Below, in pieces: positions 24,008-35,551 of a DNA stretch of 64,000 nt; positions within the stretch are counted from its first letter, which is position 1, and each line of letters starts with the position of its first letter. A program made the translations under genes and the position numbers. Origin of the DNA: Ashinkailepas kermadecensis (lineage: Eukaryota > Arthropoda > Thecostraca > Neolepadidae). Under the pieces are notes generated by a model. It was not told where the DNA came from, ran no database searches, and saw only the letters and a list, made by a program, of their open reading frames with translations. Where the stretch lies: the NCBI GenBank assembly GCA_034440615.1, contig JAOTOM010004951.1:77501-141500 (forward strand), given 5' to 3'.

Positions 24008-25559
24008 GTGAGTTGCCACTTCGGCAGCGGCACCTGCGTCAGCATACTGAGCGCCTCAATACGATGGTTCCCATCGCGATGGTAGCCACGATGGTAGCCA
24101 TCGCGAATAGCATGGTTGTGCGCCTCATACAAGGTTAGGCTTAGAAGTGGTGGTGACGACGGGAGTTGTGCTAATGTGACTGAGAAGCCAACACGAGCGC
24201 AACGCGCGCCGCCCCAGCCAGTCCTCCGTGGAGGCGTTCATTCCCGCGACGCACCGGCTCTGCAAACAGCTGCGGCCGTGGCAGCTCTCAAGCCGCAGCA
24301 AACATCCTCATCTCATGGATAGACTCGCTCAATTTGAACATTTGTGATGACGGGAAGTGAAGCATGCACTCTCCTGTCGCGTGCACCGCGTTTCGTCACG
24401 TTCGCCATCGATGTGAAACAATAACCAGTGCATTGCACGTCATGATGCATGGCGATCGATACCCGATTTGGATACGTTGGGTTATTGGTGAACCACACAG
24501 ATCAGTGTGAAGGTCAGGTATTCGCAAAAGTAAAAAATTATTACCTTCAATCGCTCCCTGTGAAACAGTAATAACCGATACACGCTTCAAATGGTCAACA
24601 TATTGTTGTTCAGTTTCTTGGAATGCTACAAATGCACGGCAGGTTGCATTTCGACCCATGGGTCAAGGGTTGGCTGAGGTTGAAGTGCTAACCTCACTGT
24701 GGAAATTTCAGAAATGGTTAACAGGGTTGCAAAACAAATCATTACGTGTGTTGCATCACTCCCTCCCTCCCCCCCCACCTACGCAGATGGGGGTCAAAGG
24801 TTATGTTGTTAGCGAACCATGGCATTCATACCGTTGCATATCCACCACTCCCATGTCACGTGGGGAAGACTGTTCTCAGAGGGTTCGCTGCCGCACATTG
24901 TTTCGCGGCATTTCCAAAGCAAACAGTACGCCTCTAATTTATTGTATTCGCTGAAGGGAAACGTTCACAATTTTGCCGAACATTACCGGTATGGCATGAC
25001 TTATTTGTTTTGCCCATTTAGCTTGTTGAAGTACACTGGAAAGCCAAAGTGGTGTTCACTTTTTAAACTTTGAAAGTCATCGCATAATACGTTGAGAACA
25101 TGTGATCTGTGGCCTGTTTCACCACCAACAAAATAAAATAAAATAGAAAGCAATCCGATTGTCTAACTGGTTTCACCACTTCTTGTTCCGTTTCACCGTC
25201 GTCTTACGTCGTTGTGTGTTTTCGTTTGATTTAAACTTTAAAGCCTAATTTAAGTTTTGTATCAAGTCATGTTCCTTGTTTCACGCTGGGAGTAGATGCC
25301 AGGAATGAGATGCACGTATCTGAATTTGACACTGCTGCTTTTGATGGTGTTTGCACGTACTGATGGAACGTGCCGTAGGGTGGGATGCCCAGGTCGTCTG
25401 GATGGAGCAGATATGATAAATCATGCGAGCAAGACAGGGCTATCAGTACGGCTGCCGAACCCCATGTAAGAGCATTCGGTCACGTTGACAAAAGCAAGAT
25501 TTCATAGAAGCTATCTCAAGTGCTGTAATAAGTTACTTTATTAAAATCCTGGGAAATTT

Positions 25560-26300
25560 TGTCCGAGTGACTCGCCAACCATGTGCAGAATTTTGATGCA
25601 TGCGTTCAAGCCTGCTGAATATCAGACACCGCCTCTCCCGAGTAAACAACGCTGCCATATTCGATAACGGATCTGACCAGCGAAACAACGCTGCCATATT
25701 CGATAACGGATCGAACATGGGCATTAAATGCACTCGGCAAAGATTTGATTCCGAAGTGTATTCGAGAATAACGGGACCGTTGCATACTTCGAACAATGCG
25801 TCCAGCCATTCACCCTGACTTCGAGATGATTGAGTCCAGGTGACCGGCAAAGGTGAGTTTTCAGTCAAGGGTTACTCCCATATTCCGTACCGCAGATCTA
25901 ATGTCATCTGACCTGCAATATAACGTCATCTAACGACTACGAGCTAAAATAACTGATTTACATGGATTAAAAGATATACCGTTGCATTTAATTGTTTTGG
26001 GCTTCAATTGCTAGATGTTAAGCCAGTTAACCAAGCGGCCAGTATCCGTTGCAATCCTAAACAGTTGTCGGAACATTCAACACGATGGTACAGCTTAACA
26101 TCATCAGCATATAGAGTGTGCAGTTTGTCCGCATGCGCGCATAAAGAATGTCAGCGGTAAGGCACATTGACAATAAATTGCTTCGTATGCTTCTTCCTGG
26201 AACCCCGGATAAAGCCGGAGTGCATGGTCGTGCCGATTGCCATTTACTCTGTGCGCTGCGTGCGGTTGGTAAGATAAGAAATGGAAATCCATGAATAGGC
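25560..26300 (-). pseudogene. CR1/Jockey-like non-LTR reverse transcriptase fragment
   Basis: Read on the minus strand, a YADD catalytic box occurs at about 26,090-26,110 in the context LYADDVKLYHRVECSDN, followed by LQRILAAWLT. This is the usual pattern of non-LTR reverse transcriptases (YADDxK, then LQxDLxxLxxW). A downstream piece, VRSVIEYGSVVYSG, matches the conserved stretch that follows. The frame is broken by stops and shifts. The VRSVIEYGSVV segment is duplicated in tandem (period 39 bp at about 25,644-25,721). Upstream of YADD, a degraded GVPxxS motif can be traced near 26,190-26,220. It is a dead, truncated copy inside the zinc-finger gene intron, in the opposite orientation to the gene. 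Confidence 0.7.
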
Positions 26301-26712
26301 ACTGTCAGTAACGATAAAGTATGCTCGCAATTTGCAAAGCAAGATTTTGTAATTTTCACTAACAAACGGAGACAAAAATTGTTGGAATAAATAGCATCAG
26401 TTTGAGCACCTATGGTAGCCGAACTGTACCAGTGCTTCATCCAGTAGAGGAAATTGATAATACACAATATTCTAGATCAAAATCCATCCTGTTTTGCGAG
26501 TAAAAATGGCCGGCATTGCTCAAGCAAACTCAGGTCACTTTCTCCACAACTTTGTAGCAAAGTGGAGAAAATGACGCAGACATATGATTTTCCGACGATT
26601 TTCTATGGCCCCTGTCATGCATAGGAATCACGTTTGCTCGCTTTCGTGTTCAGGAGAAACACGCTATTTGAGGTAAAAGCGGTGCAACATTTCAAGAGGC
26701 ATGGTAGGTTCA

Positions 26713-27175
26713 TCAGCAGAGCCCGCCACCGAGCCCGCCACCGAGCCCACCACTGAGCTCACCGCCGAGCCCACCACCGAGCCCGCCACCGAGCCCGCCA
26801 CCTAGCCCACCACCGAGCCCACCACCGAGCCCACCACCGAGCCCGCTAATGAGCCCGCCACCGAGCCCGCCACCGAGCCCACTCCCGAGCCCACCACCGA
26901 GCCCACCACCGAGCCCGCTAATGAGCCCGCCACCGAGCCCGCCACCGAGCCCGCCACCGAGCCCACTCCCGAGCCCACCACCGAGCCCGCCACCGAGCCC
27001 GTCACCTAGCCCACCACTGAGTCCACTACCGACTCCGCCACCGAGCCCGCCACCTAGTCCACCAATGAGCCCGCCACCGAGCCCGCCACCGAGCCCGCCA
27101 CCGAACCCACCACTGAGCCCGCCACCGAGCCCGCCAATGAGCCCGCCACAGAGCCCACTCCCGAGCCTGTCACGG
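26713..27175. repeat. 12-bp minisatellite (GAGCCCGCCACC), about 38 copies
   Basis: Tandem dodecamer with variants GAGCCCACCACC, GAGCCCGCTAAT and GAGCCCACTCCC, some in higher-order combinations. On + it reads as Pro-Pro-Ser-Pro repeats, on minus as Gly-Gly-Leu-Gly repeats. No splice sites, start context or flanking domain support translation, so I class it as a repeat. Confidence 0.92.
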
Positions 27176-27574
27176 GATCTCATAACACAACAGAGTCCGT
27201 CCAGCGTTGCTGGAAATCGCCTCCTGTCGGTAGATGTCGGGCACATTTCAGCATTCCACCGCAGATCTCCCTTCGGGCATATCCCACAAATGGAAGGTGT
27301 TTGTGAATCTGCCGCAAAAAGGTGCTTATCGGCTCTCGAGCATGATGCCTCTTGTGAGAGATTTCACTTGCGGTTCGAGTGTACCAAACTGGAATGTGAA
27401 CCTGCTTTTGGGTGCAGTTAAGCTGTTTTGCTGGTTACAGACATGAGCTGGATTGGGGTACGCCAGCTGGCTTGTGAAGGGTGGCAGCAAAGTGTGATGT
27501 TGTGCATGTAGCCCCGACGTTCGCAGGCGGTATCGCGGTCCTCAGGTGGCAATCATTCCGTGACCTCGGATGTC

Positions 27575-27905
27575 AGTCATGCTGTCGCACTGTCATACTG
27601 ACATGTTGTCATACTGTCATGCTATTATACCCTCATACTCTCATACTGCCATACTGCCATGCTGTCATACTGCTATGCTGTCATACTGCCATACTGTCAT
27701 ATTGTCTTACCGTCATACTGGCATGCTGTCATACTGGCATACTGGCATGCTGTCATATTGTCATATTTGCATGCTGTCATACTGTCATGCAGCCATACTG
27801 TCATGCTGTCATACTGGCATACTGTCGTGATGTCATACTGGCATAATGACGTACTCTCATTCTGGCATACTGTAGTGATGTCATACTGTTATACTGTCAT
27901 ACTGC
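27575..27905. repeat. Approximately 9-bp tandem repeat (CATACTGTC-like)
   Basis: Degenerate short repeat of CATACTGTC, CATGCTGTC and CATACTGGC, about 35 units. Confidence 0.88.
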
Positions 27906-30156
27906 CGAGTGCTTTTTGTTTGTGAACGGTAAATATTTGGTCATTGTTGTGTCAACAGTTCATTCAAGCATATTTAGCCCACGGTCCAAGCCACAATGCA
28001 CGTGATCAACTCTCCTGGCATTGTGCGTGTTGGTGTTATTTCAAAATGTGCAGGGACGATGTTCGTGTATCGGCGCCTCCGACTTTGTCAGCCTACATGT
28101 GACGTCACAGCCCCGACTTTGAACCGATCCAAGCCGGCCCGGACAGCCGGACTCACAATCGCGCGCATGAATGCAGTGGAGCAGCCGCCACATCAGCCGC
28201 AACGACGCTGTGCACATCCTTCACATTGTCGTGACAAGTGTTTTTTTTTGTGCCAGCTGCGGCATTCCAGCCGTTCGACTCACGCCGGTGAAGCTTGACA
28301 TTAGCCTGCCGATCTAGCAGATGTCACATTCGTCATTCTAATGGTACACGTGGCGTGGGCGAGCCAGGAGAGATCATGAAGCCGATCGGCGATCAGCGGA
28401 GGCAAAGCGGCGGTGTTTGTAGCTCGTGAGTGTGCGGGTGACGAGCAAGGCCGTGGACCGGGCGCACATCAGGAAATCGGGAGCAAGAACACGACTGTTC
28501 TCGTTTTGTTTCCGTCTTTCGAGTCCTGTCTGTTACAACCTTCCATTCAACTCAGGGGCTCACAGAGGGTAACATCATCCAAGCCACTGAGCAACACGCA
28601 CTGGCGAACAGTCGGCTAAAATATCCCAGACGGCATTGAAACCCACAGAATGTCCTCGCGATAGTTTCTTTATTAGCTAAAATAACCTGATCAGTTTTTG
28701 CTTCACTTCTTTTGGTCGCCGGGTCGGTAATTGGTCGCCAGATGGCCGGCTGCGCGAGCCCGCCACACCCCACACCCTTCGGCTGGCGGCGACGGCCCTG
28801 ATCTGCCCACCCAGTCCAGAATTCCTTCCCGTCGGGCCGACTCGCTATGTGGACGGTGACGATTGTCTCGAGTTGGCTCATTGTGACCGGCCGACTGGGA
28901 CGTCAGCGGACGGAGGCTGCAGCCGGCGCGGCACATACCGCACGTGCCCGCTCTAATGATGCCTTTCTGTCGCTGATTGGACCCCGGTAACTGGTGCCAT
29001 ACCGAAAATGGGGTGGCCAAAGTCAAAGCGCCAAAGCTGACTTCGGCTACGTCATCTTCCTTGCAATGCGTAGACTTAGCATTTAGCGTTGAGGTGTTGT
29101 AATAGCGATAGCAATTACTTGAAAGTTAGTGCCCAAAGAGGTTTGTGGCGACATTCGCCGTGGTCAGCTTAACCTGCACCTCCCGCCGTGGTCAGCCTAC
29201 CCTGCACCTCGCGCCGTCGCCGGCGTCATCCATCCGTCCCGGTGGTGTAGAGGACGCCTGTTAGGCTTGTTTGTGCTCGTGCTCGAGCTCGATCCCAAAG
29301 GCGATGACGACTTTTATTTCCGCTTTCAGTAGTGCATGCTTGTGAAGGTATCGTGCCCGAAATAACTGTATATCTGCATACATGACTGAAGGCGCTTGCC
29401 TGTATAAACACTCGCGGCAGTACGCATTTAACTGATATACACGGAGATCCGATTTCATTACGCTTTTAATTCTCGCCCTCACTCGTACAGCCTTATGCTG
29501 GTACATATTATCCAACATCGAAAACAGCATTTCACTTTGACGCGCACGCTGAAGACATGCGATTCTGTCGATTAACAAAACAAAAACAAACATATGTGGA
29601 TTAACATTTTGTTGACCAACAGGAAAAGTTCATCCAAGTGAGTTCAGTTTATTTTAGCACTTTTTATTTTACTGTGGCACGGGAAAATGACATAGCAAGT
29701 CGCCGACACGTGGCTTAAGTTAATCGGTATACTTGTTTGTGATGCGTCATATCCTAACTTAGTTGAAATAATGACTAGTTGATGCTAGTGAACCTACGTT
29801 CAATTTACTTATATGTTTCAAATACTTTAATTCCGTCATTAATGACGGACCCTGGAATATATACCGAGCAATACTTATTCCACGCCTACGTCTTCAAGGT
29901 CCCACCTTTTGGCTGCCAATGAAATCCAGCTTGTTGGTGTTTGTAATATTTTGCCGCTTTTAGGTTAGTTTTTGGCTTCTCCGAAGTTAAATTAATCTCT
30001 GAAAGTGTAGATACGTCCTTACCAACTCCTTTTGCTCGCACCTGTCATGCTCCTCTCCCCTCTGCTACGAAGCTCAATTAGCATCTGACTACATGTGGGC
30101 GTCTTTGCCGACTTTACTGAAGCTGTATTTCGTCAGACTGAGCTGTGGTCAATTCC

Positions 30157-30380
30157 AGCCGTAGGGGATTAGTAGTCCAGGGGTCGAATGCTGGTCTCCC
30201 AACCGAAAGGCTGTGGGTTCGAGTCCCACCTGTCGCTGCTCTTCGCTCGCGACTAATCTGCGTGACATATCGCGGCGGCGCTATTTGACCAGGGCAGTAT
30301 GCGCGGCATAAAAGAACGCTGGTAACGCTGGTAACGCTGGTAACGCTGGTAACGCTGGTAACGCTGGTAACACTGGTAAC
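30157..30380 (+). mobile_element. tRNA-derived SINE, tail of CGCTGGTAA repeats
   Basis: A tRNA-like head with a TCCAGGGGTCGAATGCTGG region and an RNA polymerase III box B (GGTTCGAGTCC, about 30,207-30,217) is followed by CACCTGTCGCTGCT and a body resembling copies at 58.9 and 55.8 kb. The 3' end is a run of about seven 9-bp units (CGCTGGTAA) from 30,318 to 30,380. It ends about 110 bp before the exon at 30,494. Confidence 0.72.
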
Positions 30381-30493
30381 CAGCCAACCAACGAACATCA
30401 CCTGCATCCAGGTTTCTGAGGCGTCCACAGAGCCTCCAGACGTTCGCATGCCGTCGTGTCACGTGATCCTGACGAGGTCCGGTCGTGCCGCAG

Positions 30494-30636
30494 ACTCACA
30501 CCGACCAGTTGCCGTTCGAGTGCGAGTACTGCAGCCATCGATTTAAACACAAACGCAGCAAAGACCGCCACGTCAAGCTGCACACCGGGGAGAAGAAGTT
30601 CAAGTGCAAGTACTGTCCGTCCGCCTACTGCCGCAG
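30494..30636 (+). CDS. ZNF423/ZNF521 (Oaz)-like zinc-finger protein, internal exon B
   Basis: The acceptor TGCCGCAG ends at 30,493 and the donor CCGCAG|GTGCGT lies at 30,636/30,637. The exon starts in phase 0 with Thr-His, completing the finger begun in the previous exon. It encodes a full finger (CEYC...DRHVKLH) joined by a TGEKK linker to the start of the next one ([10 protein letters not shown]). It ends two bases into a codon. The next exon supplies C to give Ser-Asp-His-Leu, so the third finger is also split by an intron. The TGEK linker is typical of DNA-binding C2H2 arrays. Confidence 0.87.
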
Positions 30637-30639
30637 GTG

Positions 30640-31240
30640 CGTCGGTCAGGTCAGGTCACGCTGGTCCAAGGTCGTGGTCCCGGTGGAGATGTCAGGGTGG
30701 AGGTCGGTCAGGTCAGGAGTCACGCTGGTCCAAGGTGGTGTTCCCGGCATAGATGTCAGGGTGGAGGTCGATTAGGTCAGGAGCCACGCTGGTTCAAGGT
30801 CGTGGCCCCGGTGTAGATGTCAGGGTGGAGGTCCGTCGGGTAAAGGGTAGCAGTGGTTCGAGACCATGGTTCAGGTCAGGGTACTGATCGGTGAGGTCAG
30901 GTATCACAGTCGTCCGAAACCATGGTCCAGGTCAGGGTAATGATCGGTAAGATCAGGTGTCAAAGTGGTCCGAGACCATGGTCGATATGAGTGTGTGAGG
31001 GTGATAGCCGATCAGATCAGGTATCACAATGGTCTAAGACCATGGTCCAGGTGAGTGTCAGGGTGCTGGCCGGTCAGGCCGGGTGTCACAATGATCCGAT
31101 ACCATGGTCCAGGCGGATGTCAGGGTAGTGATCGGTTAGGTCACCTGTCACAGTGGACCGAGACCATGGTCCAGATGAGTGTGTCAGGGTGGTAGTGTGT
31201 CAGGCCGGTGTCATAGTGGTCCCAGGCTATGTTCCTGGTG
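30640..31240. repeat. Diverged tandem repeat of about 60 bp in the intron
   Basis: About ten degenerate units that share GGTCAGGTGTCAC, GTGGTCC, GACCATGGTCCAGG and GTGTCAGGGTGG segments. The array starts within a few bases of the donor at 30,637. Confidence 0.8.
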
Positions 31241-31339
31241 TAGGTGTAATATTCAAATCTTTAATCAAATCTCAAATCTCAAATCTCATGAATTGTTTGA
31301 TACAAGGGTCATCCCAGATATATCATTATCATGTATATA

Positions 31340-31370
31340 TATGCATATGTATGTATGTATGTATGTATGC
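31340..31370. repeat. (GTAT)n microsatellite
   Basis: Several GTAT tetranucleotides following a short TATA-rich stretch. Confidence 0.85.
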
Positions 31371-31553
31371 AGGTATATCCTTGGTAACACCATGTATGCG
31401 TGCACCGCTTTGTATCAGCGGTACGTGTCCTCCGTGATACAGCCACAGAGTGGTGCCGATGCTGTACACTGTACAGTGACGTCAGCCGCCTCCCATATAT
31501 GCAGCCAGCATTGCGCGGCAGTCTTGGCATTCCGCCAGTGTTTGCGTCCGGCC

Positions 31554-31694
31554 TGCAGTCTTCACTGACCGCCTGTAGTCTGCACTGACCGCCTGTAGTC
31601 TGCACTGACCGCCTGCGGTCTGCATTGACCGCCTGCGGTCTTCACTGACCACCTGTAGTCTGCACTGACCGCCTGTAGTCTGCACTGACCGCCT
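31554..31694. repeat. 20-bp tandem repeat abutting a splice acceptor
   Basis: Seven copies of TGCACTGACCGCCTGTAGTC (starts at 31,561, 31,581 and on to 31,681), with minor variants such as CGGTC and TTCACTG. The last copy runs into the acceptor tract of the exon at 31,707. Nearly every unit contains CTGAC, a good branch-point consensus. The last such adenine (31,688) lies 18 nt before the acceptor. Confidence 0.92.
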
Positions 31695-31706
31695 GTGCCG
31701 CTGCAG

Positions 31707-31911
31707 CGACCACCTGAAGATACACATGCGCACCCATGACAGTCAGAAGCCGTACCAGTGTTCCGTGTGCAACCGCGGCTACCGCACGGCAGCGGCGCTG
31801 ACGTCACACCTGCAGAAGCACAAGGACCACGAGGCGGCCACCGAGCGCGCCGCGCAGCCCTACCGCTGCCTCAAGTGTGCTGCCACCTATCCGACGGGCG
31901 ACGCACTGCAG
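31707..31911 (+). CDS. ZNF423/ZNF521 (Oaz)-like zinc-finger protein, internal exon C
   Basis: The acceptor GCCGCTGCAG ends at 31,706 and the donor CTGCAG|GTTGGT at 31,911/31,912 is weaker than the others. One base completes the split Ser codon, giving the finger CKYC...[12 protein letters not shown] complete finger follows (CSVC...[10 protein letters not shown]), then the start of a further one (CLKC...GDALQ). SDHLKIH and [12 protein letters not shown] are sequence blocks I associate with the ZNF423/ZNF521 family. The final finger is finished only by the next exon, which begins Glu-His-Val-Arg-Ala-Ala-His. Confidence 0.9.
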
Positions 31912-32458
31912 GTTGGTGAAGCTGACGTGCGTTCGCATTGGGGAGGACGTGGCCGTGTAGAATGAGCCAAGTAGAAGGCGAGTCCTCAGACATCAGTCCA
32001 CATCCACCGCCGTCTGGAAGGGACGAAGCGACGATTGGTCTTTTGCATATAAAACATGCATGAAACGGAGGAGCATGCCTCCCCGTGCTGAGCGTTACTG
32101 TAAAGCGTTACTGTAGCGTTAAACCTGCTTACACGCAGTGTTATAGTGTTGTGACAAATGTGACAAGAGAAACATTCACGATTTACTGATATTGCATTAC
32201 CAATACTTCAACCATAAGGCGATTCGGAAATTCACCTCAAGCATTACATTCCTCTGAAGTAGGTAGCTGATACGCTCGCATCATCCATAATGTAAACGCA
32301 CGTTCAGGACAGGCCGAGGGATGGTAGCATCCACCCAACTTCTGATCGGCCCGTCTCTCAAACCAGACGTTCACTTCAGCCCGCATACCAGTGACATGCT
32401 TGCCAATCCACCTGCCCGGATCCCTCCGCCAGTCTGACGTCGACTGTCGCTACGCCAG

Positions 32459-32672
32459 GAGCACGTGCGAGCGGCACACAGCGCCACCTCGCGCCCAATC
32501 AAGCCCGGCTCGGCGTCCAGTCCTCCGGCCGAGACGGCGCCGTTCGCGGCGCCTGCCCTGCAGGGGGCGCTGCCGCAGCCCGGCTGGGACCAGTGGTCGT
32601 GCCCCTACTGCGACCGGCCCAGCCACTTCAGCAACGTCGAGGCGCTCACCTACCACATACAGACGCTGCACA
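32459..32672 (+). CDS. ZNF423/ZNF521 (Oaz)-like zinc-finger protein, internal exon D
   Basis: The acceptor CTACGCCAG ends at 32,458 and the donor CTGCACA|GTGAGT lies at 32,672/32,673. The exon starts in phase 0 and its first residues (EHVRAAH) supply both histidines of the preceding finger. A Pro/Ala/Ser linker follows, then a finger beginning CPYCDRPSHFSNVEAL and ending HIQTLH. The exon ends one base into a codon, and A joined to TG of the next exon gives Met. The last 47 bases, the donor and adjacent intron are duplicated in tandem (see 32,626-32,777), so a second identical donor lies 76 bp downstream. Confidence 0.88.
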
Positions 32673-32777
32673 GTGAGTCGGCCGACATGCCGGCCGCCCC
32701 CCTTCAGCAACGTCGAGGCGCTCACCTACCACATACAGACGCTGCACAGTGAGTCGGCCGACATGCCGGCCGCCCCC
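32626..32777. repeat. 76-bp tandem duplication spanning an exon end and its donor
   Basis: Two copies, 32,626-32,701 and 32,702-32,777, beginning CTTCAGCAACGTCGAGGCGC, essentially identical apart from the length of the terminal poly-C. Each contains the finger end HIQTLH and the donor CACA|GTGAGT. Confidence 0.95.
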
Positions 32778-33296
32778 CCCCCCCTTCCGGGCCGATGCGA
32801 CAGGCAGGAACACACGATTCTCGGACGTGCAAGATTCAGATGCGAAGTTGTTGGTGGGAGACATCTGGTCACGTGGTTGTCAGGCGCACTGTATGCTCTT
32901 CTCTAGCCGGCGTGCTTTCTATTTGAATAATATCGTTGACGTGGCGGATCATGAAAGTGCTAGATTCTCATGGAAAGAATGATGGTTTGTGTTGCCGCTC
33001 GTCAGCCACAATGTACCACTCATCCAACTTCTCCAGATGGTGAAGTGAAAACTTTATTTTTCTTGCAGCGTGACTTGTCACAGAGTAACTACTTGCTACT
33101 TGGAGATAGCGTGAAGACGTAATCGTGCACAACGATCCTACCCTCGTGTTTATGGCAGCTGGTAGACATACATTTGACGTCTTCCACATACGAAATCTAT
33201 GTGTCCGGAATGCTACAAAATCGACCCTCAGTGGAACAATACTGACCCGTGTGCAGCCAGTTTTGCGTTGTTGACAGCTGTAGCCTGTGTTCGCAG

Positions 33297-35551
33297 TGCC
33301 TCTGATGATGGGCGTGGACGGCCCGCTGCTGGGGTACAGCATGCCGATGTCCTCCATGAAGGCCCCGCTGTCGCCTATCCACCTGGTGTCGCCACTGCCC
33401 GGCGCAGACGGTCGTGACGCGGCGGCCAAGCCGCTCACCTGCATGCTGTGCGCCGCGCCTGTGCCGGACGCAGCCGAGCTCATCAAGCACATCCAGTCGG
33501 CGCACTCCGCCGCCGCCGCCGCCGCCACCGCCGACAGCAGCGCCGCCAAGCGGCCGTCCGACAAACCCACCGACCTGAGCCGGAAGCGCGCGCGCGGCAA
33601 CGGCGAGCTGCCGGCGGCGGCGGCGGCGGTGGGCGCGGTGGCGGGCGGCGCCGACTCGCCGCTCATCTGCAGTCTCTGCGGACAGCCATTCGCCGAGTTC
33701 GAGGCGTACCGGCTGCACTTCCAGACGGCGCACCTGGACGGCGCGGCGCCGCCGCCGCTGGCGTGCGACCAGTGCGGCCAGCAGTTCGCCGCCGCCGAGC
33801 CGCTGCAGGTGCACCTGGCCGCCCACCTGCAGGTGACCAGCGTCAAGTACGCGTGCCAGCGCTGTCAGCGCTCCTACCGCACGGCCGACGAGCTGCAGAA
33901 GCACCTGACCGACCGGCACGCGCAGACCCTCTACCGGTGCACCATCTGCCACACGACGTTCGACACGCGCGTCGACGTGCAGGTGCACTTCGCCGTGGCG
34001 CACAGCGACGAGGTGCGCGCGCACGCGTGCTCGGCGTGCGGCGAAGAGTTCGCCAGCGAGCCGCAGTTCCAGCGCCACCTACGCAGCGTGCACATGAGCG
34101 CCGCCAAGTCGTACCCGTGCCTGCTGTGCGGCCTGCACTTCGACCAGCTGTCGGCGCACAAGCAGCACGTGCAGGGCCACCAGCGCACGTTCCGCTGCAA
34201 GCTGTGCAGCGACGCGTTCCACGTGGAGTTCCAGCTGGACCGGCACGTGCAGACGGCGCACGCCGACCAGCTCAAGGTCAACGGCGAGACGCGCTGCGCG
34301 CCGGCCAAGAAGCGGCCGGCGGCCGACCAGCTGACGGCCGCCGCGCCGCCGCTCAAGTTCGCCGGCCTGCCGCCCACCAGCATCGACGTCGAGCTGAACC
34401 CGTCCTATCCGCCGGTACGCCACAAGTGCAACATCTGCGACGACGTGCAGCCGAGCGTGCGCACGCTGGCCGAGCACAAGCTGGTGCACTGCAAGGTGGT
34501 GTACAGCGACACGTGCGCCGTGTGCAAGGGCACCGTGCGCTCGGCCGCAGCCTACCAGCAGCACATGAAGCAGCACAGCGCGCCCAACTTCCCGGTGGCG
34601 TGCGTCATCTGCCAGCAGACGCTCGTGTCCGACGTGGAGGTGGGCATCCACGCCGAGTTCCACCTGCGCACCACCGTGGCCGCCGCCGTCGGCACGCCGC
34701 CCGGCGAGCCGGCCGCCGGCCGCTGCGCCCGCTGCGCCGTCAAGTTCGAGAGCGGCGCCGACGAGGCGGCGCACGCGTGCGGCGGCCGCGCGCCGCCGCG
34801 CCGCGAGCTCTTCCAGTGCCTCATGTGCCAGCGGACGTACACGGAGCGCGACCGGATGCGCGACCACATCGCCACACACCTGCGCGAGAACGCCAGCCAC
34901 GCGTGCAACCTGTGCCAGGTGAACTTCGACACGCCGCTCAAGCTGCAGGTGCACCTCATCGAGCACAACTTCGAGGGCTGCGGCAGCTACAGCTGCTACA
35001 TCTGCAGCGCCGTGTTCACGGCCGCCGCCGGCCTGCAGAAGCACATGGTCGGCCACGGCATCGAGGTGAAGCCGTTCGACTGCCGCCAGTGCCGCCAGCG
35101 CTTCTTCTTCCGCACCGAGCTGGACAACCACGGCTTCCTCCATCGGCTGGAGAGCTCGGTGCGGTGTGTGTCGTCGCCGCCGCCGGTCAGAGACGCGCCC
35201 GCCGCGTGCACGCCGTCCACCAGCCAGACAGCAGCGCCGCACGACGCAACGGCGGCGCCGTCTGGCGACGGAACAGCGGCGCCGTCTGGTGACGGAACAG
35301 CGGCGCCGTCTGGCGTTCGGTCAGTGGTGCCACCTAGCGGGGGAATAGCTGTGCCACCTGGTGGTGGTTCTGACAGCCTGCCCGGCGACGGAGCCGGGTC
35401 GGTGACAAACGGCGACTCGTCGCAGCCTGCGGCGGCTTCTCCCAGTGCGGACACGTCGACCGTCGGCAGCGCGCGGCTGCCGAAGGCCGACACAAGCGGC
35501 CGGCGTGAAAATGAGCCGAGCGCCGGCCACACAGGTGTAGTCAGGGCGTAG
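33297..35551 (+). CDS. ZNF423/ZNF521 (Oaz)-like zinc-finger protein, terminal exon
   Basis: The acceptor TGTTCGCAG ends at 33,296 and the reading frame closes at TAG 35,549-35,551. The exon encodes about 15-16 C2H2 fingers. The last four (CLMC...DHIATH, CNLC...VHLIEH, CYIC...KHMVGH and CRQCRQRFFFRTELDNH) match the conserved C-terminal block of ZNF423/ZNF521, including IEHNFEG between fingers. One unit (CARC...AAHAC) is atypical. A low-complexity Ala/Pro/Ser/Gly tail with short repeats (AAPSGDGT) ends the protein. With upstream exons about 1,000 residues are visible; vertebrate relatives have about 1,300 residues and 30 fingers, so the N-terminus is missing. Family members act in the nucleus as DNA-binding cofactors (EBF/O-E and BMP-SMAD partners). 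Third-position GC is extreme. The family call is strong; orthology to fly Oaz is inferred. Confidence 0.9.

Larger units (their letters stand above)
24008..30493. other. Intron of the zinc-finger gene (about 6.5 kb)
   Basis: Bounded by a GTGAGT donor and a GTGCCGCAG acceptor. It holds a reverse-transcriptase fossil (25.5-26.5 kb), a Pro-Ser coding-like 12-bp repeat (26.7-27.2 kb), a 9-bp repeat (27.6-27.9 kb), a SINE (30.16-30.38 kb) and otherwise unremarkable sequence. Just after the donor, 24,065-24,105 contains a short self-similar GATGGTAGCCA/CCATCGCGA cluster. Confidence 0.7.
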
